A stretch of 64,000 nucleotides of DNA from Triatoma infestans (lineage: Eukaryota > Arthropoda > Insecta > Hemiptera > Reduviidae). Location of the stretch: positions 165,176-229,175 of the forward strand of contig JAAEAF010001125.1 of assembly GCA_011037195.1 (NCBI GenBank), given 5' to 3'. Position numbers and translations under genes: made by a program. Of this stretch, positions 11,785 through 21,239 are shown one piece after another. The first letter of the stretch is position 1. Each line of letters opens with the position of its first letter. A model generated the notes under the pieces. That model was not told the origin of the DNA, made no database searches, and saw only the letters and a program-made list of their open reading frames with translations.

Positions 11785-12730
11785 AAAATTTATGAAACAC
11801 TCATACAACTTTCTCAGACTGAACTTAAATACAATGACAGTGTTGACACATTTCCAATAAACTTCAAAATTTGTGTCACACTCTAACACTGATGGTGGGC
11901 ACTCTTGATTCAGTAAATCATTTCAATTTGATTACATTGCAGTCCAGAAGACAGCGTTGATAGCATTGAATCAACTCAAATAACATTTGAAATTTAACGC
12001 CACACATTCCATACAACTTCATAATAACAGTTTTTCCGGAAAAATCGTTCTAAAATTATGGAATTCTATTGGCGCTCCAGCAAACGAGATTTAAAGAAAA
12101 TCGTTGTATCCGTTTTCGGGAAAATTCCCTAAAAAAAAAAAAAAAATTAAAACATGTATTCTATAAAGTCGTACTTCCCCCATTAACCTGATTTTTTCAA
12201 ATATGGAAATCTAGCAATATTTCTAAATGGAATTAATATTATTTAGATGACAGTAATATGTGCTGTACTAACTATATTATAGTTTAGAGAAAAAAATAAC
12301 CCTATCGTTCCGCCAGAACCTCTATAAAGTCACTCTTTTCTAGGGTAAATGTTTCAAATAAAAGTAATAGGTATTTATGTGTGTGGATTACCAACTCGGG
12401 TGGGCAGTATCCCAGCACCGGAGTCATCATAGGCTTACTGTGCCAACATTTCAGTAGATAGTATGCAAAGTTTAAAGAAAGTCGTTTCCTAGAAAATCGC
12501 GGAAAACTGATTAAAAAAAAATCAGTAAAGTTGCATTTCCAGTTAATGGATTTTACCGGAAATCATTGTGTCTGATGCGATGATAGTACCTAAACTGCTA
12601 ATAATTAATCATGTTTGAGCTTCCTGCGGTTTTTCGCTCAAAAATACACACACACACACACACGCGCGCGCGCACCATCATTTGCTAAAAGTAGCAGCAC
12701 TTCTTATTAGCAGCAAGAGAAAGTAAAAAA
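11785..12730 (-). repeat. Family A, near full-length copy
   Basis: Starts with TATGAAACACTCATAC, whose arms (TATGA/TCATA) differ from the usual GTGTGA/TCACAC on both sides yet still pair. It includes two internal units, each with AAGAAAATCGTTG-like or CGTTTCC..AAAATCGCGG blocks, the ATTTAGATGACAGTAAT block and a (CA)n(CG)n tract (12645-12675). It ends in AGCAAGAGAAAGTAA. Confidence 0.75.
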
Positions 12731-13059
12731 TGGAATAAATTTAAATATGTTATTTTTATTTTTCTATTTATAATAATAATAATAAAAACATTCCGTTCTA
12801 AGGAGGAAACAAAAAATAGAAATTATGTTCAAAATATTAAAAATATATATATTTTTATTCATAAAAAAACTAAAAGGAAACCATTACAAAAAAATAAAAA
12901 GTAATCTAAGCAGAAGAAAATATTTTAAAACTCCTGTGATAATACTCTGAAAAGGAAAGACATTGAACTGATTTAATATGGATAGATGGGACATTCCTAC
13001 ATCCCTATTTTTGTTTTACCTAATCAAGATTGTGCATTCAAGAAAGATATTTACTCTAT
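12731..13059. other. AT-rich stretch, nothing recognised
   Basis: Very A/T-rich with a TAATAATAATAATAA run. No ORF or repeat family was identified. Confidence 0.4.
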
Positions 13060-13400
13060 ACTGAAAAAAATCTAGTGTGGAACACCTCCAACTACAATTC
13101 TCATAATTTTATTAATCGATGAATTTTCTTCAAATTTGTAATTATTTAATGCAGTTTAGTTGGCTTTTACTAAACTAAAAATAAATTCTCATAACATCGT
13201 GAAACCGTACCCTAGTACTGAAATATTATTCTAGAAGTAAACCCCGTACATAGAAAAAACCGGTTAACCAAATTTCTAGAAACGCGGAAATTTATTAACA
13301 CATCCTCTTCATCCACAAATAATTAGAAAAATGTTTATAAAACAATATCAATGAAAGCCTGCAGTTTAGTTTTTACTACCTTAAAGGAAGGATAGAAAAT
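13060..13400 (-). repeat. Decayed family A 3' part
   Basis: AAATCTAGTGTGGAACACC is the decayed 3' terminus on the minus strand. Weak internal blocks (AAACCGGTTAACCAAATTTCTAG) follow. Confidence 0.4.
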
Positions 13401-13414
13401 CGCGAAAAATGAAA

Positions 13415-14115
13415 AAAATCTGATGTGTAGTAAGTAACACACACGATTCCTCTCTTACTGCAGCTTACTAAGTTTTTATTTTTTATTTGTTTAAACAGAC
13501 ATTAACCAGCTACAAATTTCACAAACGACAAAAATGAATATTTTTTTATATATTTTTAAAATGAATAGATATATAATTTATTTTTTATATATTTATAAAA
13601 TATAAAAGACGTAACTTCCGATACACCAATTTTCTTCGATCTCCGAATTTTGGCTGCAATTCATTACTTACTAATATTTATATAGACAATCAAATCGTAT
13701 AACATACTGATATGGCACTTTTGTGAAAAGTCTCAAGTCACCTCCCCCCTAAGACCTCTTAAATGATTATTCCTGATAACATGTTTCCAATACAAGTTGC
13801 AGCCCTTTTTATCTTTAATTGATATACCAAGATTAAAGAAAATCGCAAAGATACTGAAAAATACATTCCGTAAAGGAGTATATCTAGTCAACCGATTTTT
13901 ACTAAAACCTTGTCGCATCCCCCAGAAACGTCTAAACAAAATACCAAGATTCCGTTTGTGCAATTTTCCGTTTATTCAATTAAACTGACCACACACATAC
14001 ACATGCAACTGTGCAGTTTCCAAAAACTACTTTTTCGAACTCAAGAGACCTTAAAGTATTAAAGGTAAAACTTCAAATTCGCCAATTTTACACGACCAAA
14101 ATACTTTTCTTATCC
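13415..14115 (-). repeat. Family A copy
   Basis: Begins CTGATGTGTAGTAAGTAACACACACG then CTCTTACTGCAG. It contains ACGTAACTTCCGATACACC, GATATACCAAGATTAAAG, a decayed CACACACATACACA tract and CGAACTCAAGAGACC. Two short ORFs here are chance reads through the repeat. Confidence 0.6.
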
Positions 14116-14312
14116 ATAATGATAAAAAAAAATCCAGAAAAAGAATACCAAACTTCAGTTTTCGTCATTCTACTTTGCAAGATATTGAGTTCAATCATAT
14201 TCTGTTTCTTTTCTCTCACTCTGTTTTACACACACAACACTGTATATCTTTCAGGGCCTTCCAAAAACATTCCATTTCGAAAATTGATCACGTGCGCGAT
14301 ATTTACAATTTT
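14116..14312 (-). repeat. Second partial family A 5' part
   Basis: Repeats the order AATACCAAACTTCAG, CAAGATATTGAG, ACACACACAAC and TCAGGGCCTTCC directly after the previous copy, so a partial tandem arrangement is likely. Confidence 0.45.
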
Positions 14313-14542
14313 TTAACAGTTTTATGAAACAAAAAGAGGCTAGCATTTATATAATAATTAGCGTTTAGAACCTAGTTCAAAGCCAAGTATGCAATTTGTT
14401 TATTAATTTAACTTTGCTGAACTAATTAGATTTTACAAATGTTCAGTATTTTTTTACGTAAGAAATAAATTTGAATTTTTTTTTGTATATATATATATAT
14501 AAGGACAGAAAAAAAAAGATAATAAATAAGCAAAGTACTTAC

Positions 14543-14604
14543 CAAAATATTCAATTCCAAGATTGTCGACTAGTTGTGTTGAATCTCATTGAGCGTTACG
14601 GCCG
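14543..14604 (-). other. Putative internal non-coding exon
   Basis: On the minus strand a 62-base segment is bracketed by a pyrimidine-rich acceptor (TTCTTTCTATTTCTAG, immediately above 14604) and a consensus donor (TTTTG|GTAAGTAC at 14543/14542). All three forward frames contain stops, so if it is an exon it is a UTR or lncRNA exon. It sits about 250 bases downstream, on this strand, of the GC-rich island at 14860-15120. That could be the promoter and first exon of the same gene. The splice sites are seen; the gene is an inference. Confidence 0.35.
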
Positions 14605-14859
14605 CTAGAAATAGAAAGAATGTAAACAGAAAAGAACACGCTAAACTTTTCAACAGTTTTTCAAAAAAAACAAACAGAATTATTAAAAAGCCGGGGGGTT
14701 CAAAAAACTCCTTTAAATTTTTTCAAAAAGAAAAAACAAAACGGATTAATGTCGAAATTTAAAAAATTGAGGAAAATAGAAGGAAAAAATTGATTAAAAA
14801 AAAAAAAATTAGCGCACGTAAATTTTTCTTTAAGAAAAGATAGATAAGAAGCGGCCGTA

Positions 14860-15120
14860 GTTAGCACGAGAGCGGCTTTAATACTGAGATGTGTGTGCAA
14901 GTGTGTAAAGTGGTGGTGCCTAGATGACGCGGCCAAGTCTGGTATTGGTGGTGGGAGGCCAAGCCCTCCAGCCAGGCAGATTTGTGCACAAAGTAGCAGT
15001 GGAACAGTCTAGCCGCCACCAGCACAAACAACCGAGCCGGCCAGCGGCAACCCCCAAGTAAAGTGGCAGGCGGCCGTCCGTTACCATGGTGATCCCGGGG
15101 CGCGCAATCAATTTAGTTTC
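14860..15120 (-). promoter_or_regulatory. GC-rich, CpG-containing island; possible promoter or first exon
   Basis: This is the only clearly GC-rich block in the window, with many GC, CG and GGCCGC-type words (GCGGCC, GCCGCC, GCGCGC, CCCGGGGCGCGC), in DNA otherwise about two-thirds AT. Short ORFs on the minus strand (for example 14920-15111) have no family resemblance. Placement upstream of the putative minus-strand exon suggests a promoter or 5' UTR, but no TATA box or initiator stands out. Confidence 0.35.
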
Positions 15121-15635
15121 AATAGATACCGCTGCAACGCGCTATTGTAATATTCCCAATATCACTATTTTATTTTTTTTTTAAGTAAAACTTGAGGGGG
15201 GGAAAACAGGAATAAATAAATAAGAAAAACAAAATGCAATTTTAAATATTCGATTTGCAAGAAGCAGTTTATTTGGAAAAATATGGAACATATTTACTTA
15301 CACGATTAGTGGGACTGGAAAATCGGCCAACTTGATATCTAGCCATTAATATCGATTTAATATTTAATATTATTACCACAGTAGTTTATTTTATTAATCA
15401 ATATTTTTTATCGTACTTATATTTCAACTAGATGTGGAACATGCCATTTTAATGAATAAAAATATTTGTCAAAGTAATAATAATACCCAAAACAAAACAA
15501 AACAAATTTCTCTAATTTTAATGTGACCTTCTCACAATAAAAACTGGTAAATTTTCTATAAAAATTAATGTATAATTAGGGAATAGTGTACAGTTTAGTA
15601 GTGATGTGGCAGTTTGGAGCGCTATGGCAAAATTA
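15121..15635. other. AT-rich stretch with one isolated splice-donor-like site
   Basis: On the minus strand CTAATCGT|GTAAGTAAAT occurs near 15300. No convincing acceptor or ORF accompanies it. Confidence 0.25.
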
Positions 15636-16262
15636 AAAAATCTGGTGTGAAAGGAACACCAACACTTTCTCTTACTGCAATTTACACAGTTTTAACGGAC
15701 AAACTTATAATTCTTACTTAAATAAAACCACCCCACCTCCATAAAACTTTGTCGGAAAAAAGTTACATACAAACTGATTGGTCTTTGTGTATATACTTAT
15801 TTACAGCAAATTTAATGAAATCCATCGGTGTTATTGAAGAGAAAAGGAAATAACTGTTTATTAGAAACACACTTCCGGTCAACAAATTGTTTTCAAACTC
15901 GGAATTTACGCAACATATTTAATTCCAATTAATAATATTTAGATGAAGTAATCGTATAATAAACTCAATAGCATTTTAGAGGAAAACAACATAACCCCTT
16001 ACTTCTCACAATATCCCCCCCTTTAATGAACTTTGCCGGACAAATATTTCAAATAAAAGTTGAAGCTCTTAATATGTGTAGTTGTTATATGAAGTTGCTG
16101 TTTTCGAGCAAATATAAAAACTAAAACATCCGTCCAGTGAAATGGTATTTCCGGTTGAGCGATTCCTGTCGGAAGTTTGGAGATATCAAAACTGAATGTC
16201 AATTTGGAAAACTAGCCACGATGGCAATACTTCCTGTTAACAAGAGTAAAAGAAAGTAAATC
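15636..16262 (-). repeat. Family A, both ends present
   Basis: Runs from AAATCTGGTGTGAAAGG...ACTTTCTCTTACTGCAATTTACAC to CAATACTTCCTGTTAAC...GAGTAAAAGAAAGTAA. It contains one internal unit (CTTCCGGTCAACAAATTG, CATATTTAATTCC, ATTTAGATGAAG). It lacks the CA tract because of an internal deletion. Confidence 0.75.
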
Positions 16263-16299
16263 TGCTAATACAACAACTATGAAAACATACTTTCTTTTT

Positions 16300-16510
16300 T
16301 TTTTGGTATGATTAAATAAATACCAAATCTGAAGGAAATCGGTTAACCGAGAATGTGAATTTTCATGTAGGTTTTTCTATTTACTCGATTTTCTGAAAAA
16401 GCTTCGAAAGTTTTCTTAAGACTGGCATGTGCTGGTATACTATACACATGAAAACCTATTATTGTTTTATTTTATTAGAACATTTTTCCGGAAAAATTAA
16501 TAAATGAAGC
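16300..16510 (+). repeat. Family A internal fragment
   Basis: Contains AAATCTGAAGGAAATCGG, AATGTGAATTTTCATG and ACATTTTTCCGGAAAAAT. It lies just after the minus-strand copy, giving a head-to-head pair. Confidence 0.5.
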
Positions 16511-16689
16511 TGAAACTTAGTAATGCCTTCTCTTGATAATCCTAATCAATACAATTAGGATTATACCACCAGGTAGGGCGTTAAGGGAACGATATATTGA
16601 ATAAGAAAATCTGTTTGTGAGAGTGCCCTGAAAGTTACATGAGTAATTCACACTATATTTATACTAATTCTGTACCTGCTGAAAAATGA

Positions 16690-17215
16690 TTGCGGTCGTG
16701 TCTGATTTTTGAAAACTTTTTAACGCAAATACATGTTTTGAGAGGTCCAAATTACGGTAAAAAAAAAAAAAAAATTGTGTGTAAACAGAATATTTAAAAA
16801 ATGAAATATCTGTCTAAAAGATTTCAGTTTTTCTCAAAAATGTCTCCAACGATAAACTTCGAAAATAATCTACGTAAATTGCTTAATCATTTTTATTTGA
16901 AATTCTTTTCCAGAAAAATTGATTTTTCCCTCTATTCCCTCTCCAAAGTATTATATATGGTTCTATAGTCTAAAAAATTATTAAGGTACATTATAAGATA
17001 GTTAGAAACGAGTTTGAAGAAAATCGGTTAAACGGAAGTGCGAATTTACAGAATAGGTTTGTGTTTTATATAATTTGCACAAATATAGAAGTTATACTTT
17101 TATTATAACCTTTTGAAGAAAATTAACTGATAAAAATTTATTGAGGTTTGTCCGAGGCACTCAAATGTCTGGAAGGTTTTTCTTATAGACTGAAATGTAA
17201 TATATTCCAATAATC
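16690..17215 (+). repeat. Family A copy
   Basis: Contains GATTGCGGTCGTGTC, ACATGTTTTGAGAGGTCC, TTCAGTTTTTCTCAAAAATG and GAGTTTGAAGAAAATCGG followed by GAAGTGCGAATTTACAG. Its start (16670) is decayed. Confidence 0.6.
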
Positions 17216-17224
17216 ACACTACCT

Positions 17225-17735
17225 TCCATTATTGCAATTTTCACCAAAATTCCAAAAAAAAAAAATAAAAAAAATAAAAAATCCGTAAAATGGGACTTTC
17301 GGTTAAACGATTTTCTTCAAATCTGGAATTCTAGCAACCTTCGAACTTATCGTGGCTCTATTATATAGGTAGTTGAGCAATAAGTTTCAGTGAAGTGGTA
17401 CTTCAGGGGAAAGCTTAACGTTAATGCTGTCCTAGAAACTTCCAGAAAGAAAATTTCTTAGAAAAAAGTTTCAAATAAAAGAGTTACATATAGACAGTAC
17501 GCGAACTTTAAAGAAAATCGTGAAAAATAATTAAAAAAAAAAAACAAAGTTGCCCTGCACTTCAGGTTGATAAATTTTGACGGTGCCAGATGTAATAGTG
17601 ATACACCTAAACATACACTAAATAGTCTAAGCTTTCTGCGATTTTTCGTTCTTAGATATTTTGTACACACAGATTACTCGTTAAAAACATGTTTTTTCGT
17701 ACTCAAGGGGCTTCATACATAGCTAGTGAAAGTAA
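17225..17735 (-). repeat. Family A copy
   Basis: Contains GGGACTTTCGGTTAAACGAT, TCTGGAATTCTAGCAACC, AAGTTTCAAATAAAAG, TTTCTGCGATTTTTCGTTC and CGTACTCAAGGGGC. It ends in TAGTGAAAGTAA. The CA tract is reduced to ACACACAG. Confidence 0.65.
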
Positions 17736-17933
17736 AAAAAAACTAACAATAAATTATACCTTTCAAAATATACCACTAATATTGTTGGTGGTTCGATGAC
17801 AGCCATGGATAATAAATTTAGTTAATATCTCTCTTTCAATAATAGTTTAAAATTGTTAGTCACTTGAAACAAATATTTCTGAACAAAAAGTTATCAGAGA
17901 CATTTTCCGTGGTAGCCTGCTTCATTTTGTGGT

Positions 17934-17971
17934 CATCGACCGGTTTCGGGCGTTCCCCCATCTTCAGGATC
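17934..17971 (-). ncRNA. Hammerhead ribozyme-like motif (left arm)
   Basis: Read on the minus strand: GATC, CTGAAGA, an extra T, a stem with loop (GGGGGAACGCCC, one mismatch), GAAACCGGTC, GATG. The CUGANGA and GAAA cores are intact. Stem I pairs over three bases. Confidence 0.45.
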
Positions 17972-18106
17972 GTTTTTAGAGTGTGACAACACAGACTTGC
18001 ACAGAGCAAATTCAGTTTACACACTCCTTCCTGCGTGCAAAGTAAAGGAGTGTGTAAACTGAATTTGCTCTGTGCAAGTCTGTGTTACCACACTGTCTGA
18101 AAAACG

Positions 18107-18144
18107 CATCCTTAAGATGGGCGAACGCCCGAAACCGGTCGATG
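18107..18144 (+). ncRNA. Hammerhead ribozyme-like motif (right arm, core mutated)
   Basis: GCATC then CTTAAGA, T, GGGCGAACGCCC, GAAACCGGTC, GATG. Stem I (CATC/GATG, 4 bp), stem II (GGGC/GCCC) and palindromic stem III (ACCGGT) are perfect. However, G5 of CUGANGA is a T, which should inactivate it. Confidence 0.45.
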
Positions 18145-18227
18145 ACCACAAAATGAAGCATGCTACCATGGAAAATGTCTCTGATGCTTTCCAGCTCTGC
18201 GGAACCAACCACCACAACAAAAAGTTA

Positions 18228-18560
18228 CCATGGTCATACAGATGAGAGTAAGATGTATTATTTTCATACCTCACAATTTAATTATAGCGGTTATAAAGAC
18301 TTTTTTCCTGAATAAATAATTAAAGAAGTTCTAGTAAGGAAATATGTTGCTGAAGGTAAATCAGATTCACTAGAGCTTATAATAACTGCTGGTTACAGGT
18401 TCGCAAGGTCGATAAAGTAATTAAGAAAATTATTTAAATACAAAATTTTGTGTTTTCAATATCACCAGAATAAATAATAATTTTTAACATATAAATAAAA
18501 TGATTCCATATAATTTATAATTTATAAGATAAACGATAATTACTTTAAATATTACATTAA
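18228..18560. other. AT-rich stretch, nothing recognised
   Basis: Flanking sequence to the right of the foldback. No ORF or repeat was identified. Confidence 0.35.
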
Positions 18561-18895
18561 AAAGAGACAATGTTCTTTTCTCCCTGGCATCAGTTCGCAC
18601 CATTAGCCGCCAGTACAATATTTCACACAGATCTTAATAATTATTTAGAGGAATACAATTGATTCTAAGCGAACAAACAAGACTTTAACGAAAACGAACA
18701 AACTCTTCATATGCTTTTCTATTTTTTAAAGCACTGATATTTAACGTCAATAAACAACTTAAATTTCGAAACAAATGTTTCTGTTTTGAGTATTTGGAGC
18801 ATGTCATTACTATGTGTTCTGTATCTTCTAGGCAGTCACAAGCTGAACAAAGTGGATATATATCTTTATCTGTTTCATGGAGATATTTACCACGA
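18560..18895 (-). pseudogene. LINE C-terminal zinc-finger fragment (I/R1/LOA/Jockey-type)
   Basis: The minus-strand reading from about 18892 to 18690 gives KYLHETDKDIYPLCSACD then CLEDTEHIVMTCSKYSK. This is the C-x2-C ... EDTEH ... C arrangement found after the RNase H or RT region of many insect non-LTR elements (CxxC, then H and C). It reaches a stop after EEFVRFR, and a plausible 3' UTR runs down to about 18560. The upstream RT is absent, so this is a 5'-truncated dead copy. The exact clade cannot be set from this short piece. Confidence 0.65.
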
Positions 18896-19554
18896 TTGCT
18901 GTACTTTGTAACGGACTAAGAGAGAAATTTACAAAATTTTTATTTAAACAATAAATTATTGCCAAAATTAGTACAAAAAGAGCTAAGATTAGTATAAAAC
19001 TCTCACTTTGGGTATACTTTCCATTCTCATTTTGATATACAGTATAATAATTTGTCAAAAAGAAATATTTGTCCTACAGGTGAAAAAACTGCCACACTGA
19101 TTCTATAATATAATTAACGTTAATCTTTAAAAGTCAGCAGCAGGAAGTTCACTCTTATTTTTTTAAAAATTGAAATATATATAAATTTTTATGGAATGTA
19201 TCAAGTCGAAAGGAAAGTAAGTTATATAGTGATAACTTTGCTGTTATCATATTGAACGATTTAACCAAATAAATTTATATTTGTAATACATTCGCAAAGA
19301 TATCCGGGATTCTTATGAATGAGCTCAAGCTGTGGATGTGCTGGTGTCAATAGGAGATTTCGCGGTACAATAGGAAGGAACACTTGCTTAATTTTACTTT
19401 AACTAGTACTATTCTGTACTCCGGCGTCCTGTATATTCATGTTATAGTCTGCTTCAATATGTTGCTATATTTCTTATGTAGGAATGAAATAAACATAATA
19501 TTTTATTATTTTCTCTGGTAATAAAAATCTTATTGGTTGTGGGGGGGGGGAGTT
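18896..19554. other. Unassigned AT-rich stretch
   Basis: No repeat family is recognised. A G-run (about 19541-19550) lies just before the next family A copy. Confidence 0.35.
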
Positions 19555-19885
19555 CTGTTGCCATGTCAAATTTTCAAAACTGAGTTTTCATCGTAAATAC
19601 ACGTTTTGAGGCCCGCTGAGGATGAAACAATGGTTTTCAGAAAAATTGGCCTTTCATTAATAATTCGAAAATAAAAAACCTAAACTTATATTATTTTAAT
19701 TTCTACCAGAAAATAAAGTTTTGGTCAAAATGGCACAACCAATAATATCACTCAACTGAATAAACTTTTAATTTTTTTAGCGATTTTGTAGAAAAAAAAA
19801 ATCACCAAAGAATGTTCAAGCTTTGCATACGCACTACACACATTCGGCTTTATCATTTTTATTAGGAATATTTATTTTAGAGGTG
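19555..19885 (+). repeat. Family A copy, 5' part
   Basis: Contains CCATGTCAAATTTTC, TGAGTTTTCATCGTAAATAC, ACGTTTTGAGGCCCGCTGAGG and AATGGTTTTCAG. It then decays to AGCGATTTTGTAGAAAAA and a weak TATCATTTTTATTAGG block. Confidence 0.6.
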
Positions 19886-19893
19886 ACGACAGA

Positions 19894-20347
19894 CAGCGCC
19901 CGCTCTAGGGGCGCCATTTTGGCTGTAAGTGTAAGAAAAATTGATGTTGAATACTCAATTAATATAGAAAATTTCACATATCGATTTTTTCCTTAGCTAA
20001 AAATTTACAGTGCCTAGCGTATTTATATTGTTTATGTGTAAAAGCTAAAAATATAACACTATTTAATGTAATATTTATAACACTGTTTAATGTAATAATG
20101 TAAATATTTACACTATTATTGAAAAATTAACGCAGAATTTGTAAAGGATAGTGTTTAAACTTGTTTGAACATGCATATACTTCTCTAAAGGGAACAGCAT
20201 TAGCACGCGAGCAGCATTAGCACGCGCTGCTTCCGCTTATTTTTGAACATGCATAGACTTGATTTATATATATATATATATATATATTCCTAAGGGGCAG
20301 CAATTTTTTTTTTGTCCAGGGCGGCGTAACCGCTAGAGTGGGCGCTG
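19894..20347. mobile_element. 454-bp element with GC-rich inverted termini (MITE-like)
   Basis: The left end CAGCGCCCGCTCTAGGGGCG and right end, read inverted, CAGCGCCCACTCTAGCGG match over about 16 of 18 bases in an AT-rich interior. The interior holds a 17-bp tandem duplication (GCATTAGCACGCGAGCA, about 20198-20233), two copies of TTGAACATGCATA, and a (TA)n tract (20267-20287). No ORF and no clear TSD were found. A family is not assignable. Confidence 0.5.
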
Positions 20348-20359
20348 CTAAAGAATAGG

Positions 20360-20721
20360 ATTTCCCAAGATTACCAATTCCTTTAAAGTGCCATTTCGCT
20401 TATTTGAACAACTCCAACCTATAAGAATCAAATATTTTGCCAAAACTCCGAGTCTGATGAAAATCTGTTTTTTGTAGAATGTAACTTTACTGAATTTTTT
20501 TTTCGATTTTCAGTGATTTTCTCGATAAATGTACCTACGATTTCCTTATATTGGTCTACACATTACAGGTCTATCACTTTTGTTAAAATCTTTTTTCCCG
20601 TGCACACTGATGGGGATTTTTGGGAGTAGTTGGGAGGTCACAACTTCACTACAAAGTGCCGCATTATTAATTTCAGTTTATGGTGTTCCCAGTCTATATG
20701 TTCTAAAATTTAGTGAAATGT
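20360..20721 (+). repeat. Family A copy, interrupted by a foldback (left part)
   Basis: Contains TTTAAAGTGCCATTTCGC, CTCCGAGTCTGATGAAAATC, CTTTACTGAATTTTTTTTTC and GTCTATCACTTTTGTTAAAATC. It continues beyond the foldback at 20927. Confidence 0.6.
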
Positions 20722-20912
20722 TGTTGTAGTGGTTGGTTCCGCACAGCTGGAAAGCATCAGAGACATTTTCCGTGATAGTCTGCTTCATTTTGTGGTCATC
20801 GACCGGTTTCGGGCCTTCGCCCATCTTCAGGGTGCGTTTTTTCAGACAGTGTGACAACACATGCTGCACAGAGCAAATTCAGTTTACACACTGTCTTTAG
20901 TGAAACACTCAC
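20722..20912 (-). mobile_element. Hammerhead element, family 1 copy 2 (191 bp, single arm)
   Basis: A minus-strand element running from GTGAGTGTTTCACTAAAG through the ribozyme motif to CCAACCACTACAACA. It is flanked by a perfect 14-bp TSD, ATTTAGTGAAATGT (20708-20721 and 20913-20926), and sits inside a plus-strand family A copy. No inverted arm is present, so this is the simple form. There is no ORF. Confidence 0.75.
20797..20835 (-). ncRNA. Hammerhead ribozyme-like motif
   Basis: Minus strand: GCACC, CTGAAGA, extra T, GGGC-GAAG-GCCC, GAAACCGGTC, GATG. All core residues are present; stem I has one mismatch (C opposite A at its second pair). Stem III is the palindrome ACCGGT without a loop, as in ribozymes that act best as dimers. 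Confidence 0.55.
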
Positions 20913-20926
20913 ATTTAGTGAAATGT

Positions 20927-21005
20927 CAAAATTGAATGAAATTTGCCAATTACTACAATTACATAAATTGTGATGTGAGTGTTTCACACAGCAGATTTTT
21001 TTTAT
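20927..21005 (+). repeat. Family A copy, right part and 3' terminus
   Basis: After the foldback the family A copy resumes and ends in GATGTGAGTGTTTCACAC followed by AGATTTTTTTT, i.e. the 3' hairpin and T-rich edge. Confidence 0.6.
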
Positions 21006-21237
21006 GTAAAAACATTTTCATGACAACACAGGGACCGCTGCTGTCGGTGAGAGACCCTGGGTGAAGTGAAACAGCCACACTTAATGGCGCCCCACAGATT
21101 CGTTTTTTATCCGGGTCTCCTAAAAATTCCCGCAATATGTTTAAAACAATAAAAGTTTGGAGTTCCAATCTCAAGTTATAAAAGTTAGTTCTCAATGAAT
21201 CACAATATTCAATGGCATTAGTCCGTTGGCGCTTCAA
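20959..21237 (-). other. Unassigned ORF (92 codons)
   Basis: A minus-strand open frame beginning MKRQRTNAIEYCDSL. Its C-terminal part overlaps a family A 3' end, so the frame is not fully real. The segment 21010-21240 is GC-richer (GACCGCTGCTGTCGG). I do not recognise a family. Confidence 0.2.
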
Positions 21238-21239
21238 AC

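Larger units (their letters stand above)
17894..18218 (+). mobile_element. Hammerhead foldback element, family 1 copy 1 (325 bp)
   Basis: The two arms are inverted copies of one sequence (left arm from CAGAGACATTTTCCG to about 18028; right arm from about 18050 to CACCACAAC). They meet at ACACACTCCTTCCTGC. A 9-bp TSD, AAAAAGTTA, flanks it exactly (17885-17893 and 18219-18227). The right arm is longer by the segment GCTTTCCAGCTCTGCGG...CACAAC, so the left arm is a truncated inverted copy. Each arm carries a hammerhead-like motif. There is no ORF. The inverted truncated arm plus variable-length TSD resembles insertions of Penelope-like elements (inference). Confidence 0.75.

Noticed and set aside
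13733..14316. Several 60-100 codon ORFs on both strands
   Set aside because: All lie inside family A copies and reappear, broken, in other copies. The repeat shows no codon-like conservation.
18012..18274. Two ORFs of 67 and 85 codons
   Set aside because: They lie on the hammerhead foldback. The peptides recur at 25.4 kb only because the element is repeated.
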